From contig NZ_JAGGPA010000075.1 in assembly GCF_018614035.1 (NCBI RefSeq), positions 1 through 64,000 of the forward strand: 64,000 bases of DNA, in the 5' to 3' direction. Made by a program: the position numbers and the translations under genes. The notes below the pieces were generated by a model. The model saw nothing but the letters and a program-made list of their open reading frames with translations. It did no database searches and was not told the origin of the DNA. Shown here one piece after another: positions 45,219-52,828 of the stretch; position 1 is the stretch's first letter; each line of letters opens with the position of its first letter. Source of the stretch: Streptomyces sp. ISL-96 (lineage in GTDB: Bacteria; Actinomycetota; Actinomycetes; Streptomycetales; Streptomycetaceae).

Positions 45219-46295
45219 TCAGATCTCGATGCACGTGCGCAGGGCCTCGCCCGTACGCATCTGGTCCAGGGCGTCGTTGATCCCGTCCAGCCGCACCCGG
45301 TGGGTGATCAGGCCGGCCAGATCGATCCGGCCCGCGCGCCAGAGCGCGATGGCCCGCTCGTACGAACGGAGCACGCCGCCGCCCCCGTACATCGACGGCA
45401 GAATCCGCTTCTCGTCGAAGAACAGCTCGAACATGTTGACCTGGAAGAAGTCGTCCATGGCCCCCGCGCCGACAACGCACAGCGTGCCGCCGCGCCGCGT
45501 CGTCTCGTACGCGGTCCGGGCCGTGGCGGACTTGCCGACGACCTCGAAGACGTAGTCGAAGCCCTCGCCCGCGGTAACACGCTGCTTGGCGTCGGCGAGC
45601 TCGTCCGGTGACACGGCCTCCGTCGCGCCGAACCTCAGCGCCGCCTCACGCCGCGACGCGACCGGGTCGACGGCGACGATCTGCGCCGCGCCCTGTACGC
45701 GCGCGCCCTGGACCGCCGAAATCCCGACGCCACCACACCCGATGACGGCGACCGACGAACCGGCTTCCACCTGCGCCGTGTTGATGGCCGCCCCGAGCCC
45801 CGTCGTCACTCCGCAGCCGATGAGCGCGGCGATCTCGTACGGCAGGTCGTCCGGAATCGGTACGGCGCAGCCCGCGTCCACCACGACCTCCTCCGTGAAG
45901 GTGCCGGTCCCGGCGAAGCCGAAGACGTCACCGCCGGGGCGCTTGAAGTTGGGCGTACCCGCGTTCATGAGCCCGGCCAGGCACAGGTGTGTCTGGCCGC
46001 GCTTGCAGGACGGGCAGGCGCCGCAGGCGGGCAGCCAGCAGACCAGCACCCGGTCCCCCTGGCTGAGGCCCGTGACGCCGTCACCCACGTCGATGACCTC
46101 GCCCGCGCCCTCGTGCCCCGGGATGAAGGGGGCCGGCTGGGGCAGTACGCCGCTCATCGCGGAGACGTCGGAGTGGCACAGCCCGGTCGCCCGGACGCGG
46201 AGCTTGACCTTGCCGGGCCCGAAGCCCACCGCCTCGACGTCGTCGAGTACTTCGAGCTTGTCCTGCCCTATCTCGTGCAGTACGGCTGCGCGCAC
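45219..46295 (-). CDS. Zinc-dependent alcohol dehydrogenase
   Basis: 358 residues, medium-chain dehydrogenase type. Catalytic zinc ligands are in GLCHSDVS (Cys) and PGHEGAGEV (His); the structural-zinc site is CGACPSCKRGQTHLC. The NAD loop is VIGCGGVGISAVQGA. It starts 22 bases after the MaoC gene and ends 10 bases before the SDR gene, so it is the middle gene of a three-gene operon. It would oxidise an alcohol, possibly of a fatty or sterol-side-chain substrate, but specificity is unknown. Confidence 0.93.
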   Translation of the reverse strand: MRAAVLHEIGQDKLEVLDDVEAVGFGPGKVKLRVRATGLCHSDVSAMSGVLPQPAPFIPGHEGAGEVIDVGDGVTGLSQGDRVLVCWLPACGACPSCKRGQTHLCLAGLMNAGTPNFKRPGGDVFGFAGTGTFTEEVVVDAGCAVPIPDDLPYEIAALIGCGVTTGLGAAINTAQVEAGSSVAVIGCGGVGISAVQGARVQGAAQIVAVDPVASRREAALRFGATEAVSPDELADAKQRVTAGEGFDYVFEVVGKSATARTAYETTRRGGTLCVVGAGAMDDFFQVNMFELFFDEKRILPSMYGGGGVLRSYERAIALWRAGRIDLAGLITHRVRLDGINDALDQMRTGEALRTCIEI

Positions 46296-46317
46296 GGTAC
46301 GGCTCCCTTCACATCAG

Positions 46318-47172
46318 TCAGGTGTGTACGACGGTGGTGTCGGCCAGTACCGGCGCGTCGTCCCTCTCGACGGCGGTGACCGACACCTGGACGCGCCCCG
46401 GCGACTTCCACATCCGCAGGCGCAGGGTCTCGCCGGGGAAGACGACCCCGGCGAAGCGGGTGCTGTACGCGCTCACGCGCGCGACGTCGCCGCCGAGCAC
46501 GGTGTCGACGACGGCCTTGAGCGTCATGCCGTACGAGCACAGGCCGTGCAGGATCGGCCGGTCGAAACCGGCCAGCTTGGCGAATTCGGGGTCGGCGTGC
46601 AGCGGATTCCAGTCGCCGGAGAGGCGGTAGAGCAGCGCCTGGTCCTCGCGCACATGCCGCTCGACCTCCGCGTCCGGCGCGTGGGTGGGCTGCTCGGTGC
46701 GGGCGGAGGGGCCGCGCTCGCCGCCGAAGCCGCCTTCGCCGCGTACGAAGATCTGGGTGTCGCTGGTCCACAGCGGTCCGTCGTCGTCGGCGGTCTCGGA
46801 GCGCAGCACGATCACCGCCGCCTTGCCCTTGTCGTACACCGCCTGGACCTTGGAGGTCTGTACCGCGTGGCCCGTGACGGGGATCGGGCGGTGCAGCTCG
46901 ATGCTCTGGCCGCCGTGCAGGACGTGGGCGAGGTTTACCTCGATGCCGGGCGCCGACAGTCCGCCGACGACGGCCATGCCGGCGCCCGCGACGGTGGCGA
47001 AGCTCGGCAGGACGTGCAGCCGGGATTCGAGGGTGTAGCGCAGCTCGTCGGGGTCGGTGGCGGGCGTGCCGGCACCGAGGCCGAGGTGGTAGAGCTGGAC
47101 GTCCTTGTGATCCCAGGCGATCTCGGCGCTGCGGGGTTCGGCTGCGACGGCCTTTGCGGCATCGATGGGCAT
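46318..47172 (-). CDS. MaoC-type enoyl-CoA hydratase 2
   Basis: 284 residues from ATG 47172, with AAGGAG ten bases upstream. Double hot-dog protein: the N-terminal half (PTDPDELRYTLESR-like region, LHGGQSIELHRPIP) is the degenerate repeat, and the C-terminal half has the hydratase-2 motif YRLSGDWNPLHADPEFAKLAGF with the catalytic Asp and His, then ILHGLCSYG. It hydrates trans-2-enoyl-CoA to (3R)-hydroxyacyl-CoA. It matches the C-terminal domain of peroxisomal MFE-2 and mycobacterial Hsd4B. First gene of the operon, behind two palindromes. Confidence 0.93.
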   Translation of the reverse strand: MPIDAAKAVAAEPRSAEIAWDHKDVQLYHLGLGAGTPATDPDELRYTLESRLHVLPSFATVAGAGMAVVGGLSAPGIEVNLAHVLHGGQSIELHRPIPVTGHAVQTSKVQAVYDKGKAAVIVLRSETADDDGPLWTSDTQIFVRGEGGFGGERGPSARTEQPTHAPDAEVERHVREDQALLYRLSGDWNPLHADPEFAKLAGFDRPILHGLCSYGMTLKAVVDTVLGGDVARVSAYSTRFAGVVFPGETLRLRMWKSPGRVQVSVTAVERDDAPVLADTTVVHT

Positions 47173-47270
47173 GGGGATGCTGCTCCTTGATGGATGGAAG
47201 ACCTCGGTGCGGCCGTCCGCACCGTCGGTCGCACCGAGGTCGTACGGGACCGGCCGCCACCCGCCAGTTC

Positions 47271-47284
47271 TAGAACGCGTTCTA
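47271..47284. promoter_or_regulatory. KstR-type operator, MaoC operon
   Basis: TAGAACGCGTTCTA is a perfect 14-bp palindrome that fits the KstR pattern TnnAACnnGTTnnA exactly. It lies 99 bases upstream of the MaoC start. Related sites occur at 50259, 51970 and 63874. No kstR-like gene is in the window. Confidence 0.75.
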
Positions 47285-47337
47285 GGCCGATGGGGCCTAT
47301 GTATAACGCACCCCCCGGCAGTTGTGAAGACAGCTCG

Positions 47338-47352
47338 CTGACGCAGCGTCAG
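47338..47352. promoter_or_regulatory. CTGACG-N3-CGTCAG palindrome, MaoC operon
   Basis: CTGACG-CAG-CGTCAG is a perfect 6-bp inverted repeat 53 bases upstream of the KstR-type site. The same palindrome occurs at 57645-57659, and an imperfect one at 51986-52000. Likely bound by one regulator (possibly TetR type) at all three. Confidence 0.65.
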
Positions 47353-47468
47353 ATTGCTGACCACTCGGCGCCAGTACATTTGTCCCGGCCGAGTCCGTAC
47401 AAGCACCCGCAACCGCATGGAGGCGGTACGGGCGGCGCGGCAGCAGGGCTGGCTCCGACCTCCTCGCG

Positions 47469-48920
47469 CTACGCCTGCGCTTTACGGTGGCGCGGCAGCC
47501 AGACCAGCATCAGGACCACCCCCGCGAGCAGCGCCCCGGTCCCCACCCGGAACGCCAGGGCGTACCCGGCCGTCAGGGCCTCCGCGCTCAGCTCGCCACC
47601 CGTCCTGGACGCCGCGACCGTCGACAGCACCGCGAGACCCAGCGCGCCGCCCATCGTGCGCGAGGTGTTGATGAGGCCCGACAGGAGCCCGGCGTCGCCC
47701 GGTTCGCCGCTCGATGTCGCGAGCGAGGCCAGCGGGGTCGACGCGAGGCCCGCGCCGGCCATCATCACGATGCCCGGGCCGAGGATGGCCGTGAGGTACG
47801 CCCCGTCGGCGCTCAGCGTGGACTGCCACGCCATGCCGCCGGCCGCCACCAGGGTGCCGCTGATCGCGACCCGGCGCGCACCGAACCTGGCCATGAAGCG
47901 CGGGGCCAGCTTGGAGCCGATGACGATGCTCAGGGAGCTGGGGACGAGGGCGAGCCCGGCACCGAGCGGGGTGTAACCCAGGACGTTCTGGGCGTACAGC
48001 GTCATGAAGAACCACATGCAGAACATCGCGGAGCCGTTCACGAACATCGCCGCGTTCGCCGCCGAGACCGCCCGCACCCGGAAGAACTTCAATGGCATCA
48101 GCGGCGCCTTGGTCCGCGCCTCCACCGCCACGAACGCGCCGAGGAGCACGAGTCCCGCCGCCAGCGGCAGCAGGGTGGCCGCCGCCGCCCAGCCTTCCGC
48201 CTCGGTCTGCACAATCCCGTACGCGAGAGTCGCCAGCCCGGCGGTGACCAGCAGTGCGCCGGGGAGGTCGAGCCGCCGCCCGTCCCTGGCGTGGCTCTCG
48301 ACGAGCCACAGGGCGGCGCCCGCGAGGACCAGCGCGCCGACCGGCACATTGATGAGCAGCACCCAGCGCCAGGACAGCGCGTCCGTCAGCAGGCCGCCGA
48401 CGAGCCCGCCCGCGGCGCCGCCGCCCGCACCGACCGCCGACCACGTTCCGATGGCCCGCGTTCTGGCGGGGCCTTCGGGGACGGCGGAGGTGAGGATGGT
48501 GAGCGTCGCGGGCGCCAGTACGGCCGCGCCGAGGCCCTGGGCCGCGCGGGCGGCCAGCAGATGCCAGTCGTCCTGGGCGAGCCCGCCGGCCAGGGACGCG
48601 GCGGTGAACAGCCCGAGCCCGGTCAGGAAGGTCCGCTTCCGGCCGAAGAGGTCCGCCGCACGGCCGCCGAGGAGCATGAATCCGGCGAAGGCGATCGAGT
48701 AGGCGTTGACCACCCATTGCAGACCGATCGCGCTCAGTCCGAGGTCGGCGCGCATCGACGGCAGCGCGACGTTCACGACGGACACGTCGAGGACGACGAG
48801 GAACTGGCCCGCGCAGGCGGCGAGTACGACCACCCAGGTGCGTGATGCCTTACGGGCGGCCGGTATTCGGGTTTCGGAGTCCGAAGGGGAGGAAGAGGAA
48901 GCTTGGACCATGGGCGTCAT
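47469..48920 (-). CDS. DHA2-type drug efflux MFS transporter
   Basis: 483 residues from ATG 48920; ATG 48911 is an alternative. About fourteen hydrophobic segments. AACAGQFLVVLDVSVVNVAL in helix 1 is the EmrB/QacA signature, with Asp in the membrane; the LGGRAADLFGRKRTFL loop follows. It exports drugs or antibiotics with proton antiport. It sits on the same strand between the thiolase gene and the MaoC operon, so transcription may be shared, but the family does not suggest a role in beta-oxidation. Confidence 0.92.
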   Translation of the reverse strand: MTPMVQASSSSPSDSETRIPAARKASRTWVVVLAACAGQFLVVLDVSVVNVALPSMRADLGLSAIGLQWVVNAYSIAFAGFMLLGGRAADLFGRKRTFLTGLGLFTAASLAGGLAQDDWHLLAARAAQGLGAAVLAPATLTILTSAVPEGPARTRAIGTWSAVGAGGGAAGGLVGGLLTDALSWRWVLLINVPVGALVLAGAALWLVESHARDGRRLDLPGALLVTAGLATLAYGIVQTEAEGWAAAATLLPLAAGLVLLGAFVAVEARTKAPLMPLKFFRVRAVSAANAAMFVNGSAMFCMWFFMTLYAQNVLGYTPLGAGLALVPSSLSIVIGSKLAPRFMARFGARRVAISGTLVAAGGMAWQSTLSADGAYLTAILGPGIVMMAGAGLASTPLASLATSSGEPGDAGLLSGLINTSRTMGGALGLAVLSTVAASRTGGELSAEALTAGYALAFRVGTGALLAGVVLMLVWLPRHRKAQA

Positions 48921-48967
48921 GCTCGCAGCATTGGTCTGCCCCGTACATCCGCGTTCCGGCGAACGCC

Positions 48968-49057
48968 TCAGTCCACCGGACTGATCTCGCTCACCCTGCA
49001 CTCCTCGACCAGCCTCGCGCGCTCCGGCTTGAGCATGGCGACATCGAACCACCTCAC
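48968..49057 (-). CDS. Possible 29-residue ORF coupled to the thiolase
   Basis: A GTG at 49057 overlaps the thiolase stop codon as GTGA and opens a frame of 29 codons (MRWFDVAMLKPERARL, then VEECRVSEISPVD). The coupling geometry is that of real operon neighbours. No family is recognised. It may be a genuine microprotein, or the start of a once longer gene that has been lost. Confidence 0.35.
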   Translation of the reverse strand: MRWFDVAMLKPERARLVEECRVSEISPVD

Positions 49058-50247
49058 GCCCCCCGCAGCACCGTCACCACCGCCGCCCCGCCCAGCCCGA
49101 TGTTGTGCGCCAGCCCGACCTGCGCCCCCGTCACCTGCCGCGCCCCCGCCTCTCCCCTCAACTGCCACGTCAGTTCCGCCGCCTGCGCCAGCCCCGTCGC
49201 GCCCAGTGGGTGGCCCTTGGAGATCAGCCCGCCCGACGGATTGACGACCCACCGGCCCCCGTACGTCGTCGCCCCGCTCTCCACCAGCTTCCCCGACTCG
49301 CCCTCCCCGCACATGCCCAGCGCCTCGTACGTCAGCAACTCATTGACGGAGAAGCAGTCGTGCAGCTCGACGACGTCGACGTCCTCGATGCCGAGCCCGG
49401 ACGCCTCGTACACCTGCCGCGCGGCGGCCCGCGACATCGGTTTGCCGACGACGTCGATGCAGGAACCGGACGCGAAGGACTGCTCCGTGTCCGTCGTCAT
49501 CGCCTGGGCGACGATCTCGACGGCCTTGCCGTGCAGGCCGTGCTCGACCAGGAAGCGCTCGGAGACGACCACCGCGGCCGCCGCTCCGTCAGAGGTCGGG
49601 GAGCACTGGAGCTTGGTGAGCGGTCGGTGGATGGTCTTCGCGGCGAGGATCTCGTCGACCGTCCACACGTCCTGGAACTGGGCGTTGGGGTTGTCCGCCG
49701 AGTGCTTGTGGTTCTTGGCGGCGACGGCCGCGAGCTGCGCCTGCGTCGTGCCGTACCGCTCCATGTGCTCGCGCGCCGCGTTGCCGAAGATCTGCGCGGT
49801 GGGCGGGGTCATCTCGAAGCCGTGGGCTGCCGCCATGACGCCGTAGTGGCGCGCGACGGGTGAGGTGGCGAAATCACCGCCGTCCGAACCGCCCCCCAGC
49901 GCCCCCCGCTTCATCTTCTCGAAGCCGAGCGCGAGCACGCAGTCGCTGATGCCGCCCTCGACGAACTGCCGAGCCATCATCAGCGCCGTGGAGCCGGTGG
50001 CGCAGTTGTTGTTGACGTTGTAGACGGGGACACCGGTCAGGCCTAGTTCGTACGCCGCCCGCTGCCCGGCCGTCGAAGCCTGGAAGCAGTAGCCGGCGAC
50101 GACCTGCTGCACCTTGTCGTACGAGATCCCGGCGTCTGCCAGCGAGCTGGTACCGGCCTCCTTCGCCATGTCCCAGTACGGCCAGTCGTCCCGGCTCTCC
50201 GGCTTCTCGAACTTCGTCATCCCTACACCGACGATGTATGCCTTCAT
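49054..50247 (-). CDS. SCP-x-type thiolase / lipid-transfer protein (Ltp1-like)
   Basis: 397 residues. AYIVGVGMTKFEKP at the start, VNNNCATGSTAL with the nucleophilic Cys, ELHDCFSVNELL with the His, and the final SKGHPLGATGLAQ and HNIGLGG are thiolase motifs. The sequence closely follows mycobacterial Ltp1-type proteins as I remember them; family members thiolytically cleave or retro-aldol-cleave branched or sterol side-chain acyl-CoA. The KstR-type site 12 bases upstream of ATG indicates control with the MaoC/ADH/SDR operon. Confidence 0.93.
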   Translation of the reverse strand: MKAYIVGVGMTKFEKPESRDDWPYWDMAKEAGTSSLADAGISYDKVQQVVAGYCFQASTAGQRAAYELGLTGVPVYNVNNNCATGSTALMMARQFVEGGISDCVLALGFEKMKRGALGGGSDGGDFATSPVARHYGVMAAAHGFEMTPPTAQIFGNAAREHMERYGTTQAQLAAVAAKNHKHSADNPNAQFQDVWTVDEILAAKTIHRPLTKLQCSPTSDGAAAAVVVSERFLVEHGLHGKAVEIVAQAMTTDTEQSFASGSCIDVVGKPMSRAAARQVYEASGLGIEDVDVVELHDCFSVNELLTYEALGMCGEGESGKLVESGATTYGGRWVVNPSGGLISKGHPLGATGLAQAAELTWQLRGEAGARQVTGAQVGLAHNIGLGGAAVVTVLRGA

Positions 50248-50258
50248 GAGGCGCAGAC

Positions 50259-50272
50259 TAGAACACGTTCCA
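50259..50272. promoter_or_regulatory. KstR-type operator, thiolase gene
   Basis: TAGAACACGTTCCA matches TnnAACnnGTTnnA. It ends 12 bases from the thiolase ATG on the minus strand, so it overlaps the promoter or the start of the message. The flanking GCAGACTAGAACACGTT is shared with the site at 51970. Confidence 0.7.
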
Positions 50273-50280
50273 TCCAGGCG

Positions 50281-50314
50281 GAAGGCCCCAGCGGATTCAC
50301 CGCGGGGGGCCTTC
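50281..50314. terminator. Hairpin terminator of the Gln/Glu-repeat gene
   Basis: GAAGGCCCC (50281-50289) pairs with GGGGCCTTC (50306-50314), with an inner GCGG/CCGC stem around ATTCA. It lies downstream of the minus-strand gene ending at 50353 and just upstream of the thiolase promoter. Confidence 0.7.
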
Positions 50315-50352
50315 TCGTGGCCTACCGAAAGCCTGGACCTGACCTCGGGGCT

Positions 50353-51711
50353 TCACTCCTTGGGAACGGTGCCCACGCATTCAGAGAATGGCTTGGTCCC
50401 CACGCATTCAAACAGCGGACCCCACTTGCCGCCTTCGCTGGCGCCCGCAGTTACCGTATCGGCGCACGACGGGTCAGAAAGACCCCAGAGGGATCCCTCC
50501 GGCCAACCCGTCTCATTCGTTCGGCTCTCGATCTTCTCGACACAGGACCCGGGCGCCCCGAGGCGCTTTACTTCTTGCAGGAATTCCTGGTACGAGGAAT
50601 TCTGAGAAGCGCCGTCCAGCTGGTCCACCGTTGCCTGTGCTTCCTTCCGCTCTTCCTCCGGCGCGTCCGGGTTCTGGACTGTCACCAGCGCCTTGGTGCT
50701 CTTCTCCACGACCTGCTGGATCACCTTTTGATCCTTCGGATCCTTCGGCTTCGTCTTCGGGTTCTGGATTGCCTTCATCGCCTCGACGGTCTTCTTCACG
50801 CCCGTCTCGATCTTCTTCTGCTCCGCCGGAGGCTTCGGCGGACCCTTCGGCTTCGAGAGTGCGACCAGCGCGTCACTGATCAATTCCAGGTTCGCCCTGA
50901 AGAACGCCTTGCTCTCCGGCGACGCTTTGGGGTCCTGGACAACGGCCGAGAAGAATGCGAGGTTCTGCGCGATGCCTCTGTGCGCTGCCCGATCAACCGC
51001 CGTCCTCTTCGGGTCCTGGGCTATCTTCAACGCTTCGGCCATCCCCGCCACGGCCTTCGTGTAGGTGGCCTTGTCCTCCGCCGACGTATTCACGTCTTCG
51101 ATCTTGTTCAGCGTTACGCTGAGCTGGTTCAGGACAGTTGTGTACGCGGCCTTGTCCTCGGGCGACGTTGCCGGGTTGTTGATTATCTTCAGCGTCTCGG
51201 ACACCACCGCATCCAGCTCGGCCTTTACCTGCGCCGGCGCTTTCTCTACCTGCTCCTCCATCTCCTGCTGCTGCTGCGGGTTCACGAACTGCTTCTGGCC
51301 GTCCTGCTGCTGCTCCTGCTGCTCCTGCTGCTCCTGCTCCTGCTGCTGCTCCTGCTCCTGCTCCTGCTCTTGCTCCTGCTGCTGCTCCTGCTCCTGCTCC
51401 TGCTGGTCCGGTTGCTGCTGCTCCTGCTCCTGCTGATCCGGCTGCTGCTGCTCCTGCTCATCCGGCGGCGGAGGCGGCGGAGGCGGCGGAGGCGGCGGAT
51501 CAGGTGGCCCCGCCGCCGTAATTTGAGTGACGTCCTCAGGCGCTGCCACAGCAGTGCCCATACCTATCGGCACTGTCAGCGCGGCAGCCAGGCAGACGCG
51601 CCAACCATGCGGGAGATCTGTCGCCGGGCGTTTTTGGCCATGAGGAATCCAAGTGCGCTTGCGGTGTGCGGGTATGCCCTTGTGGACTTGGCCCTTAGCG
51701 GCCAAGGTCAT
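50353..51711 (-). CDS. Secreted repeat protein with poly-Pro and Gln/Glu tracts
   Basis: About 452 residues from ATG 51711 (GGAA five bases upstream). A long basic N-region and a hydrophobic segment (CLAAALTVPIGMGTAVA) form the export signal. Then come a run of twelve Pro, about 60 residues of Gln/Glu repeats (QQEQEQ type), and a helical domain of repeats of about 35 residues with the pattern NPxxSPEDKAAYxxxLxxL (for example VNTSAEDKATYTKAV, KRTAVDRAAHRG, KASPESKAFFRAN). The C-terminus holds four Cys. It resembles extracellular helical-repeat proteins with ALF-like units. The codons are less GC-rich than neighbours, and the gene separates the thiolase gene from the acyl-CoA dehydrogenase remnant. 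Confidence 0.82.
   Translation of the reverse strand: MTLAAKGQVHKGIPAHRKRTWIPHGQKRPATDLPHGWRVCLAAALTVPIGMGTAVAAPEDVTQITAAGPPDPPPPPPPPPPPPDEQEQQQPDQQEQEQQQPDQQEQEQEQQQEQEQEQEQEQQQEQEQQEQQEQQQDGQKQFVNPQQQQEMEEQVEKAPAQVKAELDAVVSETLKIINNPATSPEDKAAYTTVLNQLSVTLNKIEDVNTSAEDKATYTKAVAGMAEALKIAQDPKRTAVDRAAHRGIAQNLAFFSAVVQDPKASPESKAFFRANLELISDALVALSKPKGPPKPPAEQKKIETGVKKTVEAMKAIQNPKTKPKDPKDQKVIQQVVEKSTKALVTVQNPDAPEEERKEAQATVDQLDGASQNSSYQEFLQEVKRLGAPGSCVEKIESRTNETGWPEGSLWGLSDPSCADTVTAGASEGGKWGPLFECVGTKPFSECVGTVPKE
51303..51460. repeat. CTG/CTC-type trinucleotide repeat tract
   Basis: Imperfect repeats of CTG, CTC and CTT triplets (CTGCTGCTCCTGCTC-like) encode the Gln/Glu tract on the minus strand. The first part is built from CTGCTGCTCCTG units, and two near-identical blocks of about 30 bases occur around 51408 and 51438. 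Prone to length change by slippage. Confidence 0.8.
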
Positions 51712-51811
51712 CGGAGTTCCATAGCTCACCGGTGCACTGGCACTACAAGAACAAGTCTTCGCCTCCTCGCCGCACCTCGCAACTGGGCGCCGTTCCTGAT
51801 AATCGGCGAGC

Positions 51812-51967
51812 TCACGCGTCACGCGGCAGGCCCAGGATGCGCTCCGCGACGACATTGAGCTGAACCTGTGTCGTGCCGCCCGCGATCGTCAGGCAACGCG
51901 ACATCAACAAGCCGTGCACGGCCCGTTCCCCGGCTCCCTCGCGCACCGCGCCCTGCGGGCCGAGCAG
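51812..51967 (-). pseudogene. C-terminal remnant of an acyl-CoA dehydrogenase
   Basis: Minus-strand frame of 51 residues ending at a TGA (51812-51814). The last part, MSRCLTIAGGTTQVQLNVVA followed by ERILGLPRDA, is the C-terminal helix region of acyl-CoA dehydrogenases, with the substrate/FAD-loop TIAGGTTQ. The preceding GAGERAVHGLL is also typical. The roughly 330 residues that should precede it are absent: immediately upstream lies a KstR-type operator and the frame has no start. A deletion has joined a promoter to the tail of the gene. Confidence 0.8.
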
Positions 51968-51969
51968 AC

Positions 51970-51983
51970 TAGAACACGTTGCA
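51970..51983. promoter_or_regulatory. KstR-type operator at the acyl-CoA dehydrogenase remnant
   Basis: TAGAACACGTTGCA matches TnnAACnnGTTnnA. It is preserved next to the truncated gene, and shares the flank GCAGACTAGAACACGTT with the thiolase operator at 50259. Confidence 0.65.
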
Positions 51984-51985
51984 AC

Positions 51986-52000
51986 CTGACGGAAGGTCAG
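51986..52000. promoter_or_regulatory. Imperfect CTGACG palindrome
   Basis: CTGACGGAAGGTCAG differs by one base from CTGACG-N3-CGTCAG. It lies two bases from the KstR-type site at 51970-51983, repeating the site combination seen upstream of the MaoC operon. Confidence 0.5.
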
Positions 52001-52117
52001 ATGGGGCTCGACGAATCGATACAGCTACACCCGATCGAGTGGGACGGACATCGTGGGACATCGGCATGGGCAACGGAGAGAGGGCATCGAAGCCCTCAAC
52101 GAAACGAACGGAAACCC

Positions 52118-52465
52118 ATGCGTCTTCGCAACACCCTCGTCACCGCCGTCGGCGCCTTCGCGCTCGCACTGACACTGCCCGCCGCCTCGGCCAGTGCGGC
52201 CACGGGGCAGTCCCGCTACACCTACGTCAACGAGGAAGGCTATGAGCTTGTCGGCTTCATGAACGCCCCGGAGAGCGAGAGGTGCATCAATCTCGCGGGG
52301 CTGAACGATGCGCTCCCGCCCGCGCACTCACCCAAGAACCGCACGGACGCGACCGCGACGGTCTTCCTGAACGCGGACTGCGAGGGTGAGGACTTCTTCA
52401 CCCTCCGCCCCCACACGGGAGGCGGCAGCGAGCGGCTAAAGGTGCGCTCGGTGGTCTTCTCCTGA
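52118..52465 (+). CDS. Small secreted protein with one disulfide
   Basis: 115 residues from ATG 52118. The signal peptide (VTAVGAFALALTLPAASASA, cleaved near residue 30) is clear. The mature 85 residues carry two Cys (ERCINL and ADCEGED), probably a disulfide, and beta-like segments (TYVNEEGYELVGF, FTLRPHTGGG). Similar short beta-inhibitor or cell-wall proteins exist in Streptomyces, but I cannot name this one. Confidence 0.78.
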   Translation: MRLRNTLVTAVGAFALALTLPAASASAATGQSRYTYVNEEGYELVGFMNAPESERCINLAGLNDALPPAHSPKNRTDATATVFLNADCEGEDFFTLRPHTGGGSERLKVRSVVFS

Positions 52466-52533
52466 GCTTGCCCACGTCCGCCCCCGGCACGACGCGTACC
52501 GGGGGCGGACAGATAGCGTCGGCCGACAGAGAC

Positions 52534-52549
52534 GTACTACGCGTACTAC
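52534..52549. promoter_or_regulatory. Candidate operator of the first toxin-antitoxin pair
   Basis: GTACTAC occurs twice in the same direction (52534-52540 and 52543-52549), with TACGCGTA palindrome across the join (52538-52545). It sits 10-25 bases upstream of the antitoxin start, the usual place for binding by the antitoxin/toxin complex. Confidence 0.5.
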
Positions 52550-52558
52550 ACTGAGGCC

Positions 52559-52828
52559 ATGACCCGCTCCGTACCGATAAGAGAACTTAATCAGGACACG
52601 GCAGGCGTGATCGCTCGCGTCGAAGCGGGCGAGACGATCACGATCACCCGTAACGGCCGGCCCATTGCCACCCTGGTTCCCCAAGGCGCCGAAGCGGACA
52701 TTCCGACCTACCCTTTCCGCACCGATCCCATGGGTGAGCTCGATGACCTCCCCGTTTTCCAGGGCCCGGACCTCAGCGATGACGAGATCGAGGACACCTT
52801 GAGCGGCATGGGCGGCAGCGTTGACTGA
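52559..52828 (+). CDS. Phd/YefM-type antitoxin
   Basis: 89 residues. SVPIRELNQDTAGVIARVEAG, then ETITITRNGRPIATLVPQG are the Phd/YefM N-terminal DNA-binding domain (residues 4-42). The C-terminal half (DLPVFQGPDLSDDEIEDTL) is acidic and would fold on binding the toxin. It overlaps the PIN toxin gene by eight bases, so synthesis is coupled. The repeat element upstream fits autorepression. Confidence 0.92.
   Translation: MTRSVPIRELNQDTAGVIARVEAGETITITRNGRPIATLVPQGAEADIPTYPFRTDPMGELDDLPVFQGPDLSDDEIEDTLSGMGGSVD

Noticed and set aside
47469..48920. The DHA2 transporter as a fatty acid or sterol carrier of the lipid regulon
   Set aside because: It has the EmrB/QacA drug-export signature and no operator of its own; only its position suggests a link.
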